This document shows, piece after piece, positions 1 to 5,006 of a DNA stretch of 5,006 nt (within the stretch, counting starts at the first letter, position 1; each line of letters begins with the position of its first letter). Position numbers and translations under genes: made by a program. The stretch spans positions 2,778-7,783 of the forward strand of contig PMMB01000085.1 in NCBI GenBank assembly GCA_003165495.1. Reading direction: 5' to 3'. Source of the DNA: Gammaproteobacteria bacterium (GTDB lineage Bacteria; Pseudomonadota; Gammaproteobacteria; Steroidobacterales; Steroidobacteraceae). Under the pieces are notes generated by a model. That model made no database searches and was not told the DNA's origin. It saw only the letters and a program-made list of their open reading frames with translations.

Positions 1-57
1 GACGTGCTGGATGCCGAATTCGAAGAAGTTAAGGAAAGCGATCGTAAAAAGGCCTAA
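1..57 (+). CDS. dnaK: DnaK (Hsp70 chaperone), C-terminal tail only
   Basis: The window opens inside a reading frame that gives 18 residues (DVLDAEFEEVKESDRKKA) and stops at TAA 55-57. The acidic DAEFEEVK tail is the typical extreme C-terminus of bacterial DnaK, the conserved EEVK/EEVD-like end of the Hsp70 lid tail. A full dnaJ follows 95 bases downstream, which is the usual dnaK-dnaJ order. DnaK is the cytosolic ATP-dependent chaperone that works with DnaJ and GrpE. Only the tail can be seen, so nothing can be said about its ATPase or substrate domains. The identification rests on the tail motif together with the neighbour. Confidence 0.93.
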   Translation, partial: DVLDAEFEEVKESDRKKA

Positions 58-89
58 GGGCTCAAGGTCGCACGGGATTGTTTTGAGCT

Positions 90-127
90 GAACCGCCGCC
101 GGTACGTGGTACCGGCGGTTCGTTTTT
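90..127 (+). terminator. Rho-independent terminator or attenuator between dnaK and dnaJ
   Basis: GAACCGCCGCCGGTAC (90-105) pairs with GTACCGGCGGTTC (109-121): 13 base pairs with a 3-base bulge in the left arm and a GTG loop. Five T residues follow at 123-127. This is a textbook intrinsic terminator in the + direction; there is no matching A-rich stretch on the other side, so it is not bidirectional. A weaker 6-bp hairpin (GCTCAA 60-65 with TTGAGC 83-88) sits just upstream. Only 25 bases separate the T-tract from the dnaJ ATG and no good promoter is visible there. dnaJ is therefore probably reached by readthrough, which would give less dnaJ than dnaK mRNA. Confidence 0.85.
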
Positions 128-152
128 ATGGGCCGTCCCCATAAGGTGAGCA

Positions 153-1271
<1,119 letters not shown>

Positions 1272-1282
1272 AGATCTTAAGA

Positions 1283-2098
1283 ATGCTGCGCATCGCAATC
1301 TTCGGCATCACGGGGCGCATGGGGCAATCGCTGCTGCGCGCACTGCGGGAGACACCCGCCTTCACCTTGAGCGGTGCCATTGCTTCGGCCAATAGCGCCC
1401 GACTGGGGCAGGACGCGGCCACCGAGGGCGTGCCCAGCGGGGTGTTGATCACCTCAGATTCAAGGCTGGGGATTCAGGGTGCATCGGTGGCCGTCGATTT
1501 CAGCACGAGCCACGGTGTGACGGCCCACGCGCAGGCCTGTGCCGCGGCGGGAGTTCCGATCCTGATCGGCGCCACCGGGCTCGACGCCTCGAGCCGAGGG
1601 ATTCTGGAGCAGGCGGCGCAGAGTATTGCGGTTCTCATTGCCCCCAATACCAGCGTCGGCGTGGGCGTGGTGGCCAAATTGGTGTCGATGGCTGCGCTAA
1701 GGTTGGGGCCCTCCTACGATGTGGAAATCTTCGAGGCGCACCACCGCATGAAATCCGACGCCCCCTCCGGTACCGCATTGGCCCTCGGCGAGGCGGTCGC
1801 AAAAGCGCGTGCCCAGACTTTAAGCGAAGTCGCAGCGTTTGACAGGACCGGCCAAAACTCGCCGCGCACCCCCGGCAGCATCGGTTTCTCCAGCTTGCGC
1901 GCCGGGGATATCGTGGGTGAGCACACGGTGACCTTCGCCGCCGCAGGGGAGCGCGTCGAGATCACCCACCGCGCCACCGACCGCATCACCTTTGCGCGGG
2001 GAGCCCTGCGGGCCGCCGAATGGCTGGTGGGGCAGCCTGCGGGCCTGTATGGCATGGAGAACGTGCTAACCATGGACAGCCATCGCGGGCATCGTTAA
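1283..2098 (+). CDS. dapB: 4-hydroxy-tetrahydrodipicolinate reductase
   Basis: DapB reduces the DapA product to tetrahydrodipicolinate using NAD(P)H, in the cytosolic route to diaminopimelate and lysine. At 271 residues it is close to the E. coli enzyme (273). The Rossmann nucleotide-binding loop GITGRMG is at 8-14, VDFS at 71-74 and GATG at 96-99. APNTSVGV is at 120-127. The substrate and catalytic motif EAHHRMKSDAPSGTA is at 151-165 with His153, His154 and Lys157. The C-terminal FSSLRAGDIVGEHTV is at 202-216. At the positions of E. coli Glu38 and Arg39, which read the adenine ribose of NADH and NADPH, this protein has Ala34 and Ser35. The ATG start leaves a short N-terminus, four residues less than E. 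coli before the glycine loop. The Shine-Dalgarno is weak (GAGA at 1271-1274), so translation may depend on coupling to dnaJ, 11 bases upstream. Function is sure; cofactor preference is not. Confidence 0.97.
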   Translation: MLRIAIFGITGRMGQSLLRALRETPAFTLSGAIASANSARLGQDAATEGVPSGVLITSDSRLGIQGASVAVDFSTSHGVTAHAQACAAAGVPILIGATGLDASSRGILEQAAQSIAVLIAPNTSVGVGVVAKLVSMAALRLGPSYDVEIFEAHHRMKSDAPSGTALALGEAVAKARAQTLSEVAAFDRTGQNSPRTPGSIGFSSLRAGDIVGEHTVTFAAAGERVEITHRATDRITFARGALRAAEWLVGQPAGLYGMENVLTMDSHRGHR

Positions 2099-2101
2099 TA
2101 T
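2073..2101 (+). promoter_or_regulatory. Candidate sigma-70 promoter for carAB
   Basis: TGGACA (2073-2078, five of six bases of the -35 consensus) and TAATAT (2096-2101, four of six of the -10 consensus) are separated by exactly 17 bases. The -10 overlaps the dapB stop codon, and transcription would start near 2108, giving a leader of about 107 bases before the carA GTG. The position fits a promoter that separates carAB from the dnaJ-dapB genes. This is a pattern match only; such matches do occur by chance. Confidence 0.45.
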
Positions 2102-2129
2102 TCGCGCCCGGAAACTGATCGCGAATTAA
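2095..2129. repeat. Imperfect dyad over the predicted carAB transcription start
   Basis: TTAATATTCGCG (2095-2106) and CGCGAATTAA (2120-2129) are inverted copies that differ only by an extra TA in the left arm; the spacer is 13 bases. The dyad overlaps the candidate -10 and extends to about +21. It could be an operator for a dimeric repressor or a hairpin near the 5' end of the leader RNA. It does not look like an ArgR box that I recognise. Its function is unknown. Confidence 0.4.
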
Positions 2130-2135
2130 CCCCTG

Positions 2136-2207
2136 AAGCGGGAGGACGTTCTAAGGAGCGCCTCCCGCTTTGCGCATCTGCGCAAAGCGCGGTAGCGCAA
2201 AGCGAGG
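2136..2207 (+). promoter_or_regulatory. Structured carA leader with mutually exclusive hairpins
   Basis: The central segment 2161-2175 can pair in three ways. Hairpin A: AAGCGGGAGG (2136-2145) with CCTCCCGCTT (2161-2170), 10 perfect pairs, with a 15-base loop that contains TAAGGAG. Hairpin B: CGCTTTGCGC (2166-2175) with GCGCAAAGCG (2180-2189), 10 perfect pairs and an ATCT loop. Hairpin C: 2161-2175 with GCGCAAAGCGAGG (2195-2207), 13 pairs with a 2-base bulge, which covers most of the carA Shine-Dalgarno. No T-tract follows any of them, so control at translation initiation is more likely than an intrinsic terminator. The pairing is seen directly; the regulatory role is inferred. Confidence 0.55.
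2152..2172 (+). promoter_or_regulatory. Strong Shine-Dalgarno and in-frame TTG upstream of carA
   Basis: TAAGGAG (2152-2158), the best Shine-Dalgarno match in the gap, lies 11 bases before a TTG at 2170-2172. That TTG is in frame with carA with no stop between, and would add 15 mostly basic residues (MRICAKRGSAKRGTG) to the protein. The spacing is a little long and the added residues match nothing at the E. coli CarA N-terminus, so I do not take it as the main start. It may be a secondary start, or a ribosome entry point that opens the leader hairpins. Confidence 0.35.
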
Positions 2208-2209
2208 AA
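2180..2209 (+). repeat. 15-base tandem duplication ahead of carA
   Basis: GCGCAAAGCGCGGTA (2180-2194) is followed directly by GCGCAAAGCGAGGAA (2195-2209); 13 of 15 bases agree. The period is five codons, seen as AKRGS/AKRGT in the extended carA frame. The second unit carries the carA Shine-Dalgarno (AGGA 2205-2208); the first has GCGGTA in its place. Both units can pair with the same upstream arm, so the duplication creates the competing hairpins B and C. Confidence 0.85.
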
Positions 2210-2214
2210 CCGGA

Positions 2215-3393
2215 GTGTCGACACCTGCAGTGCTAGCTCTCGAAGATGGCACCGTGTTCCGTGGCGTCTCAGTAGGCGCAAAAGGCAACACGACTGGTGA
2301 AGTAGTTTTTAATACGGCGATGACCGGGTACCAGGAGATCCTGACGGATCCCTCGTACTGTCGGCAAATTGTCACTCTCACATATCCGCACATCGGCAAC
2401 ACCGGCACGACCCCTGAGGATCTGGAATCGGGCGCGGTCTACGCCGCCGGCCTCGTGATTCGCGATTTGCCCTTGCTGCATTCGAATTGGCGCGCCACCG
2501 AGTCGCTGTCCCACTTCCTGCTCCGCTGCAAGGTAGTGGCGATTGCCGATATCGATACCCGCAAGCTGACGCGCCTGCTCCGCGAAAAGGGCGCGCAGTC
2601 GGGATGCATCATGACCGGCGATTCGATCGACGAGACCGCGGCGGTGCGTGCCGCCAAGAAATTTCCCGGCTTGAAGGGCATGGATCTTGCCAAGGCGGTC
2701 TCGACCAAGAAGATCTACCAGTGGAATGACGGCTTGATCTGGAAATCTTCCAGCAAGCCGCCGCGGCCGCAGAGCCGTCTGCACGTGGTCGCCTATGACT
2801 TCGGCATGAAGCGCAACATTTTGCGGATCCTCTCCGAGCATGGTTGCCGCATGACGGTCGTGCCTGCACAAACTCCTGCAGATCAAGTATTTGCGATGAA
2901 TCCTGATGGTATCTTCTTAAGTAACGGCCCTGGGGATCCCGAGCCCTGCGACTATGCCATTGAGGCGATCTCGCGCTTTCTCGAAACGGATCTGCCGGTG
3001 TTCGGTATTTGCCTGGGCCATCAATTGTTGGGGTTGGCGAGCGGCGCTAAGACCATGAAGATGAAGTTCGGCCATCACGGGGCCAATCATCCGGTATCGG
3101 AAATCGACTCCGGCCGGGTGCTGATCTCGAGTCAGAACCATGGTTTCGCGGTGGACGAGACGACGTTGCCCGCCACGCTGCGCGCGACGCATCGCTCGCT
3201 GTTCGACGGCTCCCTGCAAGGCTTGGCGCGCACTGACCGCCCCGCGTTCAGCTTTCAGGGACACCCCGAGGCCAGCCCGGGCCCGCATGATCTGCGGCTG
3301 CTGTTCGAACACTTTATGTATTTGATGGTGAAGCGCATGCAAGCCAATTCGCGGGGCCGCAATCCCGTCAAACAGAAATCGGCCGAGAGTTAA
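2215..3393 (+). CDS. carA: Carbamoyl phosphate synthetase small subunit (glutaminase)
   Basis: CarA hydrolyses glutamine and channels ammonia to CarB, which makes carbamoyl phosphate for arginine and pyrimidines. The GTG start at 2215 gives 392 residues (E. coli 382). It is supported by AGGA at 2205-2208 with six bases of spacing, and by STPAVLALEDG aligning with the E. coli N-terminus; a TTG at 2170 would add 15 residues. The N-terminal CPSase domain holds FNTAMTGYQEILTDPSY at 32-48. The class I glutamine amidotransferase domain covers about 190-375, with SNGPGDP at 236-242, GICLGHQ at 264-270 (nucleophile Cys266) and FQGHPEASPGPHD at 347-359 (His350 and Glu352, completing the triad). The C-terminal tail is a few residues longer than in E. 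coli and basic. The stop abuts the carB start, as expected for subunits made together. Confidence 0.97.
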   Translation: MSTPAVLALEDGTVFRGVSVGAKGNTTGEVVFNTAMTGYQEILTDPSYCRQIVTLTYPHIGNTGTTPEDLESGAVYAAGLVIRDLPLLHSNWRATESLSHFLLRCKVVAIADIDTRKLTRLLREKGAQSGCIMTGDSIDETAAVRAAKKFPGLKGMDLAKAVSTKKIYQWNDGLIWKSSSKPPRPQSRLHVVAYDFGMKRNILRILSEHGCRMTVVPAQTPADQVFAMNPDGIFLSNGPGDPEPCDYAIEAISRFLETDLPVFGICLGHQLLGLASGAKTMKMKFGHHGANHPVSEIDSGRVLISSQNHGFAVDETTLPATLRATHRSLFDGSLQGLARTDRPAFSFQGHPEASPGPHDLRLLFEHFMYLMVKRMQANSRGRNPVKQKSAES

Positions 3394-5006
3394 GTGCCCA
3401 AGCGAACTGATCTTGACAGCATCCTCATCATCGGCGCGGGACCCATCATCATCGGTCAGGCTTGCGAGTTCGATTATTCTGGAGCTCAAGCGTGTAAGGC
3501 CCTGAAAGAAGAGGGTTATCGAGTCGTGCTGGTGAACTCCAATCCAGCCACGATCATGACCGATCCGGAAACCGCTGATGCGGTCTACATCGAGCCCATC
3601 AACTGGCGGACCATTGCCCGCATCATCGAAAAGGAGCGCCCCAGCGCCTTGCTGCCCACCATGGGTGGCCAGACGGCGCTCAACACCGCACTGGATCTGG
3701 TGCGTGAGGGGGTGCTCGAGAAGTTCAACGTCGAGATGATCGGGGCATCGCAGCGCGCCATCGATATGGCGGAGGATCGGGAGCTATTCCGCCGCGCCAT
3801 GGCCGACATTGGCCTCGAGACCGCGCGCGCCCGCATCGCCCACAGTATGGAAGAAGCGTTGGCGGTGCAGTCGGAAATCGGCTTCCCCACGGTCATCCGG
3901 CCCTCCTTCACCCTGGGCGGGAGCGGCGGCGGCATTGCCTACAACCGCGAGGAATTCGAAGCCATCGTGGCGCGCGGACTCGATGCCTCGCCCACCAATG
4001 AGGTGCTGCTCGAGGAATCGGTCCTCGGCTGGAAAGAGTACGAAATGGAAGTCGTCCGCGATCGAATCGATAACTGCATCATTGTGTGTTCGATCGAAAA
4101 CCTCGACCCCATGGGCGTGCACACCGGGGATTCCATCACTGTGGCGCCGGCACAAACCCTGACGGATCGAGAGTACCAGCGGCTGCGCGATGCCTCGATC
4201 GCGGTGCTGCGCAAGATCGGCGTGGACACCGGCGGTTCCAACGTGCAGTTCGCGATCAATCCCGACGACGGCAGGGTATTGGTCATAGAAATGAATCCGC
4301 GGGTGTCGCGCTCCTCGGCGCTGGCATCTAAGGCGACGGGGTTTCCGATCGCCAAGATCGCCGCCAAGCTGGCGGTCGGCTACACGCTGGATGAGCTCAA
4401 GAATGAAATCACCGGCGGCGCGACTCCGGCCTCGTTCGAGCCCACCATCGACTACGTCGTCACTAAGATCCCGCGCTTCACGTTCGAGAAATTTCCGGGC
4501 TCGAACACGCGCCTGACCACCCAAATGAAATCGGTGGGCGAGGCGATGGCCATCGGCCGTACCTTCCAGGAATCCATACAAAAGGCGCTGCGCAGCTTGG
4601 AGACCGGATTCGACGGCTTCAACGAGCAGTTGACCCTGCCGCTGACCGATGAAGCGGCCGAGAAACTATCCTACGAGCTGCGTTGGCCGGGACCGAACCG
4701 GATCCTGTACGTGGCCGACGCGTTTCGCGCCGGCTGGACTTTGCAGCAGATCTACGACGCCACCAAGATCGATCCCTGGTTTCTGGCGCAGATCGAGGAC
4801 TTGCTGCGCGAGGAAGCGGCGCTCATCAAGGACGGTTTTGAAAGCCTCGAGTTGCCGCGCTTGCGCGCACTGAAGCGCAAGGGCTTCTCCGATTCGCGCA
4901 TTGCGACATTAGTGGCGCGCGACGAGGCGACGATTCGCAGCCGGCGCCGCAAGCTCGGGCTGCACCCCGTGTACAAGCGCGTCGATACCTGCGCCGCGGA
5001 GTTCGC
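3394..5006 (+). CDS. carB: Carbamoyl phosphate synthetase large subunit, N-terminal half (cut by window end)
   Basis: CarB phosphorylates bicarbonate, joins it to ammonia from CarA, and phosphorylates the carbamate to carbamoyl phosphate. The frame opens at GTG 3394, immediately after the carA TAA, with MPKRTD-type N-terminus as in E. coli. It continues without a stop for 537 codons, about half of the usual 1070 or so. The carboxyphosphate domain (about 1-400) is intact: the glycine-rich GAGPIIIGQACEFDYSG at 14-30, Arg129, Arg169, GGSGGG at 175-180, Glu215, His243, Gln285, Glu299, Asn301 and Arg303, all at E. coli numbers. The oligomerisation domain starts near 402 and is two residues shorter at its beginning. 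The frame ends at HPVYKRVDTCAAEF. The second ATP-grasp domain and the allosteric domain (UMP, ornithine) lie beyond the window. The Shine-Dalgarno is weak (GAGAG 3385-3389), so translation is probably coupled to carA. Confidence 0.98.
   Translation, partial: MPKRTDLDSILIIGAGPIIIGQACEFDYSGAQACKALKEEGYRVVLVNSNPATIMTDPETADAVYIEPINWRTIARIIEKERPSALLPTMGGQTALNTALDLVREGVLEKFNVEMIGASQRAIDMAEDRELFRRAMADIGLETARARIAHSMEEALAVQSEIGFPTVIRPSFTLGGSGGGIAYNREEFEAIVARGLDASPTNEVLLEESVLGWKEYEMEVVRDRIDNCIIVCSIENLDPMGVHTGDSITVAPAQTLTDREYQRLRDASIAVLRKIGVDTGGSNVQFAINPDDGRVLVIEMNPRVSRSSALASKATGFPIAKIAAKLAVGYTLDELKNEITGGATPASFEPTIDYVVTKIPRFTFEKFPGSNTRLTTQMKSVGEAMAIGRTFQESIQKALRSLETGFDGFNEQLTLPLTDEAAEKLSYELRWPGPNRILYVADAFRAGWTLQQIYDATKIDPWFLAQIEDLLREEAALIKDGFESLELPRLRALKRKGFSDSRIATLVARDEATIRSRRRKLGLHPVYKRVDTCAAEF

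Noticed and set aside
137..144. CCCCATAA resembling a sigma-32 heat-shock -10 box before dnaJ
   Set aside because: No CTTGAAA-like -35 lies 13-15 bases upstream, where the terminator arm and T-tract sit. Transcription would also start at about the dnaJ ATG and leave out its Shine-Dalgarno.
1275..1282. TCTTAAGA palindrome just ahead of dapB
   Set aside because: An 8-base palindrome is too short to call an operator or hairpin; it is expected by chance at this scale.
2166..2189. Perfect 10-bp hairpin with a 4-base loop as an intrinsic terminator before carA
   Set aside because: No run of T follows (the next bases are CGGTAGCG), so it does not meet the terminator pattern on the + strand; there is also no T-tract for the minus strand.
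2269..2886. 205-residue and shorter minus-strand frames over carA
   Set aside because: These are shadows of carA in a GC-rich genome; no start signals or domain motifs support them.
3784..4581. 265-residue open frame on the minus strand
   Set aside because: It lies wholly inside carB, whose + strand frame matches E. coli CarB almost throughout. The minus frame reads as low-complexity Arg/His/Gly-rich sequence typical of antisense shadows in GC-rich genes and resembles no family.

Overview
The window carries a conserved housekeeping neighbourhood, entirely on the + strand: the 3' end of dnaK, then dnaJ, dapB, carA and the first half of carB. The order dnaK-dnaJ-dapB-carA-carB is known from gammaproteobacteria such as Pseudomonas. 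The proteins align residue for residue with the E. coli enzymes over long stretches; for example, CarB ligand residues fall at E. coli numbers. The DNA is GC-rich, roughly 60% by eye. I infer a GC-rich gammaproteobacterium and cannot name a genus.

Layout: 1-57 is the DnaK C-terminus. Positions 58-152 form a gap holding a strong hairpin plus T-tract terminator and the dnaJ Shine-Dalgarno sequence. Positions 153-1271 are dnaJ, a full-length class A J-protein. After an 11-base gap, 1283-2098 is dapB (lysine/diaminopimelate pathway). Positions 2099-2214 form a 116-base gap with a candidate promoter at its upstream edge, a dyad over the predicted start of transcription, and a dense set of overlapping inverted and direct repeats ahead of carA. 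Positions 2215-3393 are carA and 3394-5006 are carB, with no base between the carA stop and the carB start; carB runs off the window after 537 codons.

The genes form two functional groups. DnaK and DnaJ are chaperone partners. CarA and CarB are the two subunits of carbamoyl phosphate synthetase, which feeds both arginine and pyrimidine synthesis. DapB lies between them and is biochemically unrelated to either. The two gaps longer than 90 bases hold the regulatory signals: the first probably sets the DnaK to DnaJ ratio, the second probably controls carAB separately from the upstream genes.

I see no mobile element, RNA gene, CRISPR array or unknown protein system. The part most worth a second look is the carA leader. 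There one 15-base segment can pair with three different partners, one of which covers the carA ribosome binding site, and a second, strong Shine-Dalgarno sequence precedes an in-frame TTG.
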